55,101 nt of DNA from positions 1 to 55,101 of the IMG/VR virus record IMGVR_UViG_3300031862_000774; one strand, 5' to 3'. The notes beneath the pieces were generated by a model that saw nothing but the letters and a program-made list of their open reading frames with translations, was not told the DNA's origin and searched no databases. Positions 13,945 through 22,329 of this stretch are shown one piece after another (position 1 is the stretch's first letter; each line of letters begins with the position of its first letter). A program made the translations under genes and the position numbers. The stretch is from a virus.

Positions 13945-14920
13945 AAAGCGGAGGTTGCCCCGCGCGGGCATCATCCGCCTGGGAATCAAAAAAATCAAGA
14001 CCGTCCAAAAGGGCGGGAAGAATGTTGAGGTCGAATATCCGGCCGAGGTCGACCATTTTGTTTGTCCGGAGATCGTCCAGAAAGTTTATGGCCCTGAGCC
14101 CAAGGCGCTTATCGTCATGTTTCCGGTGGAGAACGAGGAAGTTTTTTTCCAGCAGTGGTACCGGCGTTACGGAAACGGGATCCTTCTCTGCAAGGGTGAC
14201 GGTGCCGAGGCCTTCGCCTGGGATTTCGACAAAGGCGAGATGAAGAAAATCGCTTGCCCTTGCGAATTGCTCAAAAAGGGCGCCTGCAAGGCCGTGGGCG
14301 CCCTGCAGTTTATTCTTCCTGAGGTCGAAGAGGCGGCGGCCGTCTGGCAGATCAACACAAGCTCAAAGAACAGCATCATCGACATTAACAGCGGAATTGA
14401 TTTCATCCGCGGTATCGCCGGCCGGATCGCCATGATCCCGCTCCTGCTCAAACGCGAGCCGCTCGAGATCCACAGAATCGAGGATAAGGAGATGAAGACG
14501 AGCAGCCATTTCACGATGAAGCTATCGCTCGAGGGGACCTCGCTCAAGAAGCTCCAGCTCATGGGGAAGATCAAGCCGACGGAGATCATGCTGCCGGCGC
14601 CTGATGAGAGCCAGCCCGAGGACCTCTTCCCGGAGAACGGATTCAGCCCGGAGGAGGAGGAGAAGAAAAAGGAAAAAGAGAAAAAGGCCTTCGAGCAGGC
14701 CGCGCTCAAGAAGCTCAAGCAGGACCTCGAGTTTTACGTCAAGCAGTACGAGAGCCTGGGCTCCAAGCTCGCGCCGAATTGGCAGAAACGCATCGGCGAG
14801 CTCGCGAAGAAGGAGGAGTTCGAGGCCGCCATCGAAATCTTCAAAACCCGGATCGAGCGGCTGAAAAAAGAGGCGGAGGAGGAGGCTAAATTCGTTGCGG
14901 GAGGCACCGATGCCAAATAA
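13922..14920 (+). CDS. gp3-like phage protein (recombination-associated family)
   Basis: A 332-residue protein from ATG 13922 (RBS AAAGGAG), rather than the in-frame start at 13895. The first 200 residues read like phage proteins annotated as gp3-like or recombination-directionality-factor-like: RRLPRAGIIRLGIKK, PKALIVMFPVENEE, WYRRYGNGILLCKGDG, and a Cys cluster CPCELLKKGACKAVG. The C-terminal part (about 240-320) is a Lys/Glu coiled coil. It follows the exonuclease directly, which suggests a recombination partner. Because both integrases here are tyrosine recombinases, a serine-integrase RDF role is improbable. Confidence 0.55.
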   Translation: MPIQGLSEKRRLPRAGIIRLGIKKIKTVQKGGKNVEVEYPAEVDHFVCPEIVQKVYGPEPKALIVMFPVENEEVFFQQWYRRYGNGILLCKGDGAEAFAWDFDKGEMKKIACPCELLKKGACKAVGALQFILPEVEEAAAVWQINTSSKNSIIDINSGIDFIRGIAGRIAMIPLLLKREPLEIHRIEDKEMKTSSHFTMKLSLEGTSLKKLQLMGKIKPTEIMLPAPDESQPEDLFPENGFSPEEEEKKKEKEKKAFEQAALKKLKQDLEFYVKQYESLGSKLAPNWQKRIGELAKKEEFEAAIEIFKTRIERLKKEAEEEAKFVAGGTDAK

Positions 14921-15578
14921 CCATAATACGGCAATCACCACACTCGAGGAGCGAGCGCTCAGTTTATCGGAAAGGGCCAAGACGATCAAGGTTACGGACA
15001 AAGAGAGCTTCATTGCCGCGAACGAGTTTCGATATGGCATAAGGGATTTACGGATGCAGATTTCGGAAGCCTGGGATCCAGTAATTGACAGCACAAATAA
15101 AGCGCACAGGCAGGCCTTGGAGCAGAAAAAACGGTGCGAGGGGCCACTCATCCAGGCAGACAATATCGTCAAGGCTGAAATGGGTCGCTATATGGCGGAC
15201 GAGGAGCAGGTCCACAGAGAAGCAGAGGAGAAAGCCCGGCGCGCGAGAGAGGAGGCAGAGCGGAAGAGACTCGAGACCCTGAGAGCTGCGGCAGCGGCCG
15301 AGAAGGAAGGAAAATCCGAGGAGACAGACCGGATCCTTGAGCAGATCCCTGAGAAGCCGAAGGCGATTATTCCAGAACCGGTCAAGATCAAGGGAACATT
15401 CCTACGGAGGGATTTGAGATGGCGGGTCGTCGACCTCGCCGCGGTGCCCCGGGATTATCTCTGCGTTGACCGGGCCAAGGTCGAGGAGGTCTTCAGGCGG
15501 CTCGGCAAAGCGATGGCCATTCCCGGGATCGAAACCTACGAAGAGACCACCATCGTTATGAGAGGTCCCGATGCCTGA
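14910..15578 (+). CDS. Coiled-coil phage recombination-module protein
   Basis: A 222-residue protein from ATG 14910. The middle (about 85-150) is a long Arg/Glu/Ala coiled coil; both ends look globular. The C-terminal piece LRWRVVDLAAVPRDYLCVD and a VMRGPDA end recall phage proteins encoded beside ssDNA-annealing or recombination genes. No catalytic motif is seen. Its stop overlaps the next start. Confidence 0.55.
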   Translation: MPNNHNTAITTLEERALSLSERAKTIKVTDKESFIAANEFRYGIRDLRMQISEAWDPVIDSTNKAHRQALEQKKRCEGPLIQADNIVKAEMGRYMADEEQVHREAEEKARRAREEAERKRLETLRAAAAAEKEGKSEETDRILEQIPEKPKAIIPEPVKIKGTFLRRDLRWRVVDLAAVPRDYLCVDRAKVEEVFRRLGKAMAIPGIETYEETTIVMRGPDA

Positions 15579-15741
15579 GACCATCATTTACTGCCCCAAA
15601 TGCCGGGACCTCACCAGGCACCGGGTCCGAACCGAGTACGCCGCGGTCTGTTGCGGCTGTGGCGATGAGTGCGACCTCGAGGATCCAAAAGTCATCCAGG
15701 CCATCCTGGAGAAGCGGGGAGACCCGGAGAAGCGAATTTGA
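15571..15741 (+). CDS. Short zinc-ribbon protein
   Basis: A 56-residue gene: ATG 15571 overlapping the previous stop, TGA 15739-15741. Residues IIYCPKCRDLT and VCCGCGDECDL form a zinc ribbon. Likely a small nucleic-acid or protein-binding module. From 15742 to 15929 I find no convincing gene, only a small hairpin CGGCAT/ATGCCG near 15895. Confidence 0.6.
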   Translation: MPETIIYCPKCRDLTRHRVRTEYAAVCCGCGDECDLEDPKVIQAILEKRGDPEKRI

Positions 15742-15929
15742 GAATCATGGCGGGAGTCCGAGCGAGAGAGCGGAAGAGGCGAGGCGGGACCGTGAGTTTG
15801 ATTTGCCCGACGTCCCAAAACCCCTCCTTTCCCTTGACCTCTTCCCTCCCGCCTTTAGCCCGCCCCTTGACCTGAGCCGGAAAAGGCGCGGCATAATGCC
15901 GTGGCGGGGAGGAAGGAGAGGACATCATA

Positions 15930-16733
15930 ATGGCCGATAAATATACCGGGCGAGAAGATAAAAACCCCTGGACGAAATGGTATTGGGCGGACTTTGAATC
16001 GGACACCGGCCTGAGAGCGTGTAGTTTGGCGGCGCAGGGACTATGGATGAGGATGCTTTCGATTATGGCGAGAAGTAAAAAAAAGGGTTTTCTACTCGAT
16101 GGTGGAAAACAAATGGATAACAAAACCTTAACAAAACTTATAGGTGAAAAGGAGGAGGTAATAATTCTTCTGTTGGCCGAACTCGGCGAACACGATGTCT
16201 ATTCAAAAACCAACGATGGCCTCATATATAACAGGCGTATGGTGATGGAGGGAGAGATTTCAGATAAGCGTTCGATGGCAGGCCAGAAGGGCATGCTTTC
16301 GAGATGGAAAATGAAAAAGAGCCATAACAAAATGATAACAAGGGTTAAGCATGATGTTATAACACGCTCTGCTTCTGCTTCTGCTTCTGCTTCTTCTTCT
16401 CTTAAAAATAAGAATCTTAAAAGAGAGCCCCCAAAGATCATGTTGGTGCTTGATGAAGAGCCAAAAAGATGGGAAGGGATCACTGAAGAGTTAAAAGCTC
16501 TTTGGGCCAAAACATATCCCGGCTGCGATATCGACATCGTCCTCCAGGAGATGATCGCCTACTGGGATGCCCAGCCAAAGGCAAAACGGAAAATAAACTG
16601 GAAGGTGACGATCGTCAATCGGCTTAAATGGCTTCAAGACCATGGTGGAACCCGAGGCAACGTCACTGGCGGAGTCAGGGAATGGTTGGTTAAGGAAAAA
16701 GAAAAAGAGAAGGGAGAGAAGTTGAATGAATAA
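15930..16733 (+). CDS. Phage replication initiator-like protein
   Basis: A 267-residue protein. The N-terminal domain (about 1-115) resembles phage initiator/O-like winged helices: WYWADFESDTGLRACSLAAQ, LWMRMLSIMARSKKKGFLL, then EISDKRSMAGQKGMLSRW. A Ser/Ala linker encoded by an alternating TCT-GCT microsatellite (about 16366-16400) separates it from a C-terminal domain (about 165-255) with a basic tail. It probably melts or recognises the phage origin and recruits the loader encoded next. No ATPase motif is present. Confidence 0.6.
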   Translation: MADKYTGREDKNPWTKWYWADFESDTGLRACSLAAQGLWMRMLSIMARSKKKGFLLDGGKQMDNKTLTKLIGEKEEVIILLLAELGEHDVYSKTNDGLIYNRRMVMEGEISDKRSMAGQKGMLSRWKMKKSHNKMITRVKHDVITRSASASASASSSLKNKNLKREPPKIMLVLDEEPKRWEGITEELKALWAKTYPGCDIDIVLQEMIAYWDAQPKAKRKINWKVTIVNRLKWLQDHGGTRGNVTGGVREWLVKEKEKEKGEKLNE

Positions 16734-17418
16734 AGATTTCTATTCTGAACAGATATCCAGGCTTGAAAAAATATTTGGCAGATGTCCAGCACCAGATGAA
16801 TATTTTAATACTCTTCGTAATTTCAGACCCGAGGATTTTATCAAGGCGATCGATAATGTCATCCAAACCCACCGCCCCTACACCGGTCACGTCTTTCCCT
16901 CCCCGTCCGCGATCCTCGACGCCCTCAATGATGTGATGAAGAACCAGACCTGGGCGACGCCCGAGGACTTGGCTGGCGCGGAGTTCTGTGGGCGCTGTGA
17001 GAACCGGGGGATGTATCTGGAAGAGGGCCGGGCGAAGTTCTGTGATTGCATCAAAGGCCGGCGGGCTTGGGCCGTGTTTCGATATTGGCCGAACCGGAAA
17101 AAGATCGCCGAGGAGCAGGCCAAAATCAAAAGCGGCGCACCGCCCCACCATGGCCTCAAGGAACGGAACCCCCTCGGCTTCTGGGAGGACACCCAGGAGG
17201 AGCACGACCGCTGGATGGCAAGGCGACGCGCCGAGCTCCTCGAGTCCCATGCCCGGGCCGACATCAGGGACCGGAAGCTCGCCGAGGCAAAGAAGACCGT
17301 GCCCAGGGAGAGCCTGAGGCGCCTCGTGGAGGAGAAGATCAGCCAGGTCCAGGCGAACAGGCCGCAAGACGAACGGCAGCCGGGCGAGGATGAGGAGGAA
17401 GAGGAGGTCCCATTTTGA
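16726..17418 (+). CDS. Helicase-loader-like protein with SSB-type acidic tail
   Basis: A 230-residue protein overlapping the initiator gene. The N-terminal helical region (about 1-80) is followed by a CGRCENRG...FCDC zinc knuckle and a long charged helix. It ends in GEDEEEEEVPF. The acidic run plus hydrophobic-Pro-Phe end copies the C-terminal tip of bacterial SSB, the docking peptide for replication and repair proteins. Its position after the initiator suggests a loader or adaptor; no Walker motif is present, so it is not a DnaC-type ATPase. Confidence 0.55.
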   Translation: MNKDFYSEQISRLEKIFGRCPAPDEYFNTLRNFRPEDFIKAIDNVIQTHRPYTGHVFPSPSAILDALNDVMKNQTWATPEDLAGAEFCGRCENRGMYLEEGRAKFCDCIKGRRAWAVFRYWPNRKKIAEEQAKIKSGAPPHHGLKERNPLGFWEDTQEEHDRWMARRRAELLESHARADIRDRKLAEAKKTVPRESLRRLVEEKISQVQANRPQDERQPGEDEEEEEVPF

Positions 17419-17720
17419 GAAAAGACATCGCCCTGAAGCTCAAGGCGGAGGCCGAGCGCGTGGCCAGGGAGTTCTCAAACCCCTTCCGGGACCGAAATCC
17501 GGGCGGTGAGATCTTCGAGCTTGAGGGCATCCAGGCTCTATCCGAATTCACGGCCGCAGTCATCTTCAAGAAAAACACGGACAAGCGCGCGGTTGCCTTT
17601 TTCTATTACGTCAAGGATCAGTGGCGATATTTCTTCCCTTCGGATTCGCACATCCTCGGGATGGAGTCATTCCCGGAGGTGAAGAAGCGGGTCGAAATAG
17701 AGAATTTTTCGAGGAACTGA
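17415..17720 (+). CDS. Hypothetical protein
   Basis: A 101-residue protein from a TTG start overlapping the preceding TGA, preceded by GAGGAGG. The middle is beta-rich and aromatic (KRAVAFFYYVKDQWRYFF). No family recognised. It is coupled to its neighbours and so belongs to the replication operon. Confidence 0.6.
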   Translation: MRKDIALKLKAEAERVAREFSNPFRDRNPGGEIFELEGIQALSEFTAAVIFKKNTDKRAVAFFYYVKDQWRYFFPSDSHILGMESFPEVKKRVEIENFSRN

Positions 17721-18178
17721 TGACATCTTTTTTGGCCAGGCCGTCCAAAGGCGACCATTCGCCCGGGGCAATCCGGCTATGCCTATTTATATCTTGCGCC
17801 GTTCTCGCTGTCATTATCCTCCTCGGCTCGCAGACCTACGTCTCAAAATTCAATCTTTTTAAGATCGCTTTTAAGGATCCCACCGAGTCGATCCTCATCC
17901 AATTCAGGAACGGGGATATCTACATTTACAGCACGCTGGATATAGGAGGGGTGACGGCCGACCCCGCCCGCATGCTTGACACCTTGACCAGGATAGAAGG
18001 GAAAAAGATATCGGACATCATCCAGATCACGCACAACCATTTTAGCGGCCGAACCTTCAACGAGACAGACAACGGGTTTCTCCGGTATTTCAAGGCCCAC
18101 GGTTTTACGGGGGATTTCAACATCTATCACACGGAATCGGAAACAACCGAAACAAAAAAGGAAAAAGGAGATAAATGA
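17720..18178 (+). CDS. Membrane-anchored protein with a possible JAB/RadC-like HxH segment
   Basis: A 152-residue protein from ATG 17720. A single transmembrane helix (LCLFISCAVLAVIILLGSQ, about 18-36) is followed by a soluble domain. Near the C-terminus THNHFSGRTFNETDNGFL resembles the HxH...D metal site of RadC/JAB proteins, one residue short and with Asn in place of Ser. It may be a diverged or inactive relative. The longer frame from 17621 overlaps the upstream gene and lacks a better start. Confidence 0.45.
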   Translation: MTSFLARPSKGDHSPGAIRLCLFISCAVLAVIILLGSQTYVSKFNLFKIAFKDPTESILIQFRNGDIYIYSTLDIGGVTADPARMLDTLTRIEGKKISDIIQITHNHFSGRTFNETDNGFLRYFKAHGFTGDFNIYHTESETTETKKEKGDK

Positions 18179-19845
18179 TGAAGCAAAATTATCGGGAGAT
18201 CCTGCTGGCCGACCTGGCGGGAAACCCCAGGAATCCGAGGAAGCAGTTCACCGGGCCGAAGTTCGACGAACTCACGGCGTCGGTCAAGGAGAAGGGCGTC
18301 ATCGAGCCGATCATCGTCAGGCCTAAGAAGTTCAAGAACACGAGCTTCGAGATCGTCGCCGGCGAGAGGCGCTACCACGCGGCGAGCCTGGCGGGGCTAA
18401 AGACGATCCCCGCAGTCATCCGGGAGCTCACCGATGAGCAGGCCTTCGACTTCATGCTGATCGAGAACCTGCAGCGCGAGGACCTGACGGAGTTCGAGGA
18501 GGCCGAGAGCTTCAAGGCCTACGTCGGGAAGCATGGCGAGGATGGGATCCCGGGCCTCGCGGAGAAGACGGGGATATCGCCGCAGTACATCCGCCGGCGG
18601 ATGGCTGTGCTGGCGCTCCCTGGGCAAGCACTCGAGGCTTGGAGGAAAGGCCGGCTCCGGTACGGGCACCTCGAGCAGCTCCTCCGGGTGAAGGCCTCGC
18701 CGAATTTCAAGGAGTTTTTCAGGCTGGCCATGGAGCAGGACCGGTGGGACGGCCAGACCACTGTCGAGGAGCTGAAGAGAAGGATCGACAATGAATCGCC
18801 GGCGCTCAGCCTGGCCTATTTCCCAATCACGCCGGAAGGCTGCGAGGCCTGCCCGAAGAACACGATGGTCCAGCGGGGCCTCTTCGGGATCGACGACGCG
18901 CAGAAGTCGCGCTGCCTCGACCCGGGCTGCTTCAAGAAGAAGCAGAACGACTGGCTCCTCGGACATTGGGATGAGAGCCCGCTTCGCAAAAAGTACGGGA
19001 CGACCGGGTTCAAGTTCAAAAACAAGATCGGCTATAACGACCACGAGAGCGTCAAGTCCTCTTTCCGGCCGGACGAGAAGTGCAAGGCCTGCCCCCATTT
19101 CCTGACGGTCATTGAGGATAGCGGAGAGGTTTCGACCTACGACGAGCAGGAGTGCTTTAACAAGGCCTGCCTGCGATCGCGGACAGCGAAGATGCGGGGG
19201 GATATCTCGGAGAGAGAAAAACAGGAGAGGAAGCCGGGCGACGTCCGGGTCTCCTGGCACGGCGAATATTTCCGTGACCTCTTTTTCGAGAAGCGACTGC
19301 CGGCGCGCCTCGCCTGTTTCGGTCCGACGTCGCAAGAAATGATAACCCTTCTTTTCGTGGCCGCGCTCCATGGCAATTCGGTCGCCCGGGATGCGATCTG
19401 GGAAGCGCTTAAGGTCAAATTCCGCGAGCGCTGGAATGAGGAGCGCCTATTCGGACGGATCCTGGCACTTCCCCATGCCGAGATCGACAAGCTCATCCCC
19501 AAAGCGGTCAAGGCGGTCGTCATGGATGGGCAGCACGTCGGCGATTACAGCGGCTTCGGGACGACGAACCGGTTCGCCGCGGCCAAGTTCCTGGGGATCG
19601 ATGTCGAGAAGGAGTGGGCCATGACCGAGGAGTACCTGCAGAAGAAGACCAAGGCGGAGATCATGGCAATCGGGAAGAAGCTCAAGATCTTCGCCGACGC
19701 GAAGGCCAAGGCATATCTCGCGAAAAACCTCAAGGGCAGGGAGCCGGGGAAGCTGAAGAAGGGCGAGCTCGTGGACCTGGTCCTCAAGTCGGGCGTGGAG
19801 CTCGTCGGCAAGGTGCCGGACGAGATCCTGAAGGCAACGAGGTGA
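18178..19845 (+). CDS. ParB/Sulfiredoxin-domain protein with cysteine-rich insert
   Basis: A 555-residue protein. The N-terminal ParB-like domain (about 1-110) shows NPRNPRKQF, then VAGERRYHAASLAGLKTIPA and LIENLQREDLTEFEEAESFK. An HTH (GISPQYIRRRMAVL) follows. The middle holds two clusters of cysteines (CEACPKNT, CLDPGCF, then CKACPHF and CFNKACL) that could bind metal. The C-terminus is helical. ParB-fold proteins bind DNA and may hydrolyse CTP or act as nucleases. Here it could organise or segregate replicating phage DNA. Start chosen at the second ATG of ATGATG. Confidence 0.75.
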   Translation: MKQNYREILLADLAGNPRNPRKQFTGPKFDELTASVKEKGVIEPIIVRPKKFKNTSFEIVAGERRYHAASLAGLKTIPAVIRELTDEQAFDFMLIENLQREDLTEFEEAESFKAYVGKHGEDGIPGLAEKTGISPQYIRRRMAVLALPGQALEAWRKGRLRYGHLEQLLRVKASPNFKEFFRLAMEQDRWDGQTTVEELKRRIDNESPALSLAYFPITPEGCEACPKNTMVQRGLFGIDDAQKSRCLDPGCFKKKQNDWLLGHWDESPLRKKYGTTGFKFKNKIGYNDHESVKSSFRPDEKCKACPHFLTVIEDSGEVSTYDEQECFNKACLRSRTAKMRGDISEREKQERKPGDVRVSWHGEYFRDLFFEKRLPARLACFGPTSQEMITLLFVAALHGNSVARDAIWEALKVKFRERWNEERLFGRILALPHAEIDKLIPKAVKAVVMDGQHVGDYSGFGTTNRFAAAKFLGIDVEKEWAMTEEYLQKKTKAEIMAIGKKLKIFADAKAKAYLAKNLKGREPGKLKKGELVDLVLKSGVELVGKVPDEILKATR

Positions 19846-19909
19846 TATGGTCACAAAACTAATCCGGGAACGCTATGGCCGGCGCCTCCTGGATGGAGGA
19901 GATAAAAAC

Positions 19910-20230
19910 ATGACCAAGAAAAACGATTTGAAGGAAGAGGTGAAAAAGGATCTGGAAGAGGCGGGCTTTCTGGCGACAGGGAAAAAGGAACCGGCGCAGA
20001 AGCCGCTCTTCGGCGACATGGATTTGGTCATCAACACGCTCGAAACGGAAGCGACGGAAATCAAGAAGCAGATCGAGAAGGCCCAGGATTCAATCGACCG
20101 GAGGAAGGAGGAGATCTCCGATCTCGGGGAGAGGCTGGACAATATCGAGACTTCGCTGGCCAAGCTCCGGGCGAAAGCGAAGGAGGTCGAGGCCCCGGCG
20201 GAAGAAAAGGAAGGGGAGCCGCCGTTCTGA
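19910..20230 (+). CDS. Coiled-coil protein with SSB-like C-terminal tip
   Basis: A 106-residue protein from ATG 19910 after GGAGGAGATAAAAAC; the in-frame ATG at 19847 has no ribosome-binding site. Residues 40-95 form a heptad coiled coil. It ends in EEKEGEPPF, an acidic stretch capped by Pro-Phe, as in SSB tips and in the protein at 16726-17418. It lies just before RusA. Confidence 0.55.
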   Translation: MTKKNDLKEEVKKDLEEAGFLATGKKEPAQKPLFGDMDLVINTLETEATEIKKQIEKAQDSIDRRKEEISDLGERLDNIETSLAKLRAKAKEVEAPAEEKEGEPPF

Positions 20231-20652
20231 TGATCACACTGACAGTCCCGGGTGAGCCCATGGGGAAGGGCCGGCCGCGCTGGGCGAAGTGGGGAATTTA
20301 TACACCCAAGAAGACCGTGAACTACGAGACGCAGATCCGGGAGCGCTTCTCGGCCGAGTACCCGGGGTTCGAACCGCTTACCTCTGCCATTCGCCTTGAG
20401 CTTTCCGCCTACCTGGGGATCCCCTGTTCGGAGAGTAAGCGGAAGCAGGCGCTCATGGAGGCCGGCGCGATCCGGCCGAAGAAAAGGCCGGATCTGGACA
20501 ATATCGAGAAGGTTGTCCTGGATGCTCTCCAGAGCATCGCCTTCCGGAACGACAGCCAGGTCTGCGCAGTCGACAAGATGAAGTGGTACTCACGGACGCC
20601 ACGGCTCGAGATTCGGATTCTGGAGATCAAAGAGGAAGGAGGCAAAGAATGA
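20230..20652 (+). CDS. rusA: RusA-family Holliday junction resolvase
   Basis: A 140-residue protein, the normal length. It shows the N-terminal PGEPMGKGRPRW and the catalytic acidic set RPDLDNIEKVVLDAL (D88, D90, D98, K94) and NDSQV (D108). RusA dimers cut Holliday junctions in phage recombination and prepare branched DNA for packaging. TGATG overlap with the previous gene. Confidence 0.9.
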   Translation: MITLTVPGEPMGKGRPRWAKWGIYTPKKTVNYETQIRERFSAEYPGFEPLTSAIRLELSAYLGIPCSESKRKQALMEAGAIRPKKRPDLDNIEKVVLDALQSIAFRNDSQVCAVDKMKWYSRTPRLEIRILEIKEEGGKE

Positions 20653-20840
20653 TAAGAGCATATCGAATTAGAATCGTTGAGATCAGAAAAAGGATCAACG
20701 ACATTATTGATGCAGAGCTCGCCACGCTGGACAATGAAGAACTGAGACAAGTCAAAGAGAACAACGGCAGCAAACGAATTGCGGTGCCGGAAGGAACAAA
20801 AGAAATCATGGATGCCGAAGCCGAAAAGAAGGCAGAATGA
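20649..20840 (+). CDS. Small helical protein
   Basis: A 63-residue protein from ATG 20649, overlapping the RusA stop, RBS AGGAGG. Highly charged and predicted helical. No motif recognised. Confidence 0.55.
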   Translation: MIRAYRIRIVEIRKRINDIIDAELATLDNEELRQVKENNGSKRIAVPEGTKEIMDAEAEKKAE

Positions 20841-20926
20841 CCGATCGTCGTGCTGGTAAAGTTTTCCTCGCTCACTGGGATGAATGGGTTGAGCTGTGCA
20901 GGGAGCAAAATGAAGACCCGAGATAG
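20837..20926 (+). CDS. Very short hypothetical protein
   Basis: A 29-residue ORF (ATGA overlap, stop TAG 20924-20926) beginning MTDRRAGKVFLAHWDEW. Placement supports translation; length alone would not. Confidence 0.35.
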   Translation: MTDRRAGKVFLAHWDEWVELCREQNEDPR

Positions 20927-21028
20927 GTGGACGAGCTAACTTTTGGAATAGGTGGAGGAAATTACTTTACTGTGAGGCCGAATTGCGATCCGCCGGAGGA
21001 GGCCGCCGATGAGGAGAAAGATGAGTGA
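20927..21028 (+). CDS. Very short hypothetical protein, doubtful
   Basis: A 33-residue ORF from GTG 20927 ending in EEAADEEKDE, the acidic ending produced by the start-site repeat in this frame. No clear ribosome-binding site. Listed because the same C-terminal sequence recurs in the following genes. Confidence 0.25.
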   Translation: MDELTFGIGGGNYFTVRPNCDPPEEAADEEKDE

Positions 21029-21203
21029 GACAGAACGATATGAACGGAGGCAAACCTTCGTTGCTCGCCGTAGAGCGATAGGGAAGGAATGGCATAGGTT
21101 ACATCCTGAAGGCATCAACGCATCGAACCTTGTGGATTTCAAGGTATTTATGAAGCGTCGGGAAAAAGAGGCCGCCGGTGAGAAAGCGAAAAACCGAGGT
21201 TAA
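21009..21203 (+). CDS. Small cassette protein 1
   Basis: A 64-residue basic, helical protein beginning in repeat copy 1; a second in-frame ATG (21021) follows GGAGAAAG. It ends through repeat copy 2 (KEAAGEKAKNRG). No family recognised. Confidence 0.55.
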   Translation: MRRKMSETERYERRQTFVARRRAIGKEWHRLHPEGINASNLVDFKVFMKRREKEAAGEKAKNRG

Positions 21204-21432
21204 AATATTCGCTGTTTCGCCATTCGCTCAAAAAAAAGAGGTTGACCTATATTGTTTTGGCTCGTGCGGGAAAATAATCGTTGGAGCAATTACTATCTGT
21301 GGTGGCACGTTTTTTCCATGCAAAGAAGATATTTGCCCTCATGAAGAAAAACGTACTCCTGAGCCTATCGGGAGAATCGAATCACAATTTGTATACGTGA
21401 GGAAATTAAGGCAGGCTGCCGATGAGCATTGA
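21178..21432 (+). CDS. Small cassette protein 2, cysteine-rich
   Basis: An 84-residue protein from a GTG inside repeat copy 2. Several cysteines (LYCFGSCGKIIV, ITICGGTFFPCKEDICPHE) suggest zinc binding. It ends in RQAADEH from repeat copy 3. Confidence 0.55.
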   Translation: MRKRKTEVKIFAVSPFAQKKEVDLYCFGSCGKIIVGAITICGGTFFPCKEDICPHEEKRTPEPIGRIESQFVYVRKLRQAADEH

Positions 21433-21646
21433 ATTTGAGCGAGGAGACCTACCTGAGCTTGGTCGCATGGAAATGACCTGTGATTTTCCTGATTGCAAAG
21501 TCACCGACTATTTTGATGGTGATTTTCGAGAATGCGTCAGCCAGGCTAAGGAACATGGATGGCATATTTTCAAGGCGAGTCCCGATGAATGGGAACACTA
21601 TTGTCCTGAACATGCAAAGGAGGCCGCCGATAAGGAGGAAAGATGA
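21422..21646 (+). CDS. Small cassette protein 3, zinc-finger-like
   Basis: A 74-residue protein from repeat copy 3. MTCDFPDCKVT and HYCPEHAKEA form a possible Cys/His site, with a DFRECVSQAKEHGWHIF helix between. The composition resembles small phage zinc-binding proteins. Confidence 0.6.
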   Translation: MSIEFERGDLPELGRMEMTCDFPDCKVTDYFDGDFRECVSQAKEHGWHIFKASPDEWEHYCPEHAKEAADKEER

Positions 21647-21837
21647 TAAAACTTGAAGACCTTTTACCGTGTCCCTTTTGCGGAGGAAAAGAAGTGGAAG
21701 AGGGAACCAGCGAAGATGGAGTAGATTTGGTTGTAATATGTCATGACTGCGGGGCTTGTGGCCCGCCTGCCGACAGCATCGCAGGGGCAAGGGAGGAATG
21801 GAATAAGCGAGGGGGGAAGGAGGCCGCCGATGAATAA
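21643..21837 (+). CDS. Lar-like restriction-alleviation family protein
   Basis: A 64-residue protein. LLPCPFCGGKEVE, VICHDCGACGP and a final AREEWNKRGG are the hallmarks of the Lar family (a zinc ribbon followed by an A..WN.R helix). Family members in lambdoid prophages modulate type I restriction enzymes, but many phage homologues are untested. Start after AAGGAGGAAAG. Confidence 0.7.
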   Translation: MIKLEDLLPCPFCGGKEVEEGTSEDGVDLVVICHDCGACGPPADSIAGAREEWNKRGGKEAADE

Positions 21838-22042
21838 AGCAAAGAAAAAAGAAATGCCATTATGTTCTTGTGGGTTTCCGCAGAGTTTTCCCATACCACA
21901 TGAACATGATAGAACAGAACGGGAAAAACAGATAATTAATTACTATGAACGTCGAGATGCCATGTTCAGACATGTGGATGCTGTCCAGGAATTTCTTCGT
22001 GCGAAGAAAGAGAAGGAGGCCACCGATGAGGAGGAAAGATGA
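21830..22042 (+). CDS. Small cassette protein 5
   Basis: A 70-residue protein from ATG 21830 in repeat copy 5. MPLCSCGFPQSFPIPHEHD near the N-terminus may bind a metal; the remainder is helical. It ends in KEATDEEER through repeat copy 6. Confidence 0.5.
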   Translation: MNKAKKKEMPLCSCGFPQSFPIPHEHDRTEREKQIINYYERRDAMFRHVDAVQEFLRAKKEKEATDEEER

Positions 22043-22329
22043 GTGAGGTAAGTAAAGAGAAAAAGCTACGTTGGCTGGCCTTGAAAAGAACTGCGGTTTA
22101 TATGGATTCGACATATCAAAGCACTGGAACATTGTCAGATTTAGCCAAGGTAGAATTGGAGACAATTGATGCCATCCGCCGTCTCATCGAGAAGGTGGGA
22201 GAATGGCAAGAAAAAGCAAAAAAGCATCTTGAGAAATTGGATGATGAACCATTGGCGATGGATGTATTAGATGCCTTGGATTTGCTTGGCGAAATCCGTG
22301 ATTTTGGAAAGGAGGCCGCCCATGAGTAA
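22039..22329 (+). CDS. Small cassette protein 6
   Basis: A 96-residue, mainly helical acidic protein. The start is 22039 after GGAGGAAAG; the ATG in repeat copy 6 (22026) would stop after a few codons. Ends GKEAAHE through copy 7. No family recognised. Confidence 0.55.
   Translation: MSEVSKEKKLRWLALKRTAVYMDSTYQSTGTLSDLAKVELETIDAIRRLIEKVGEWQEKAKKHLEKLDDEPLAMDVLDALDLLGEIRDFGKEAAHE

Noticed and set aside
15659-15940. ORFs between the zinc-ribbon gene and the replication initiator
   Set aside because: They overlap the zinc-ribbon gene or are low-complexity Pro/Ser/Arg sequence without start signals.
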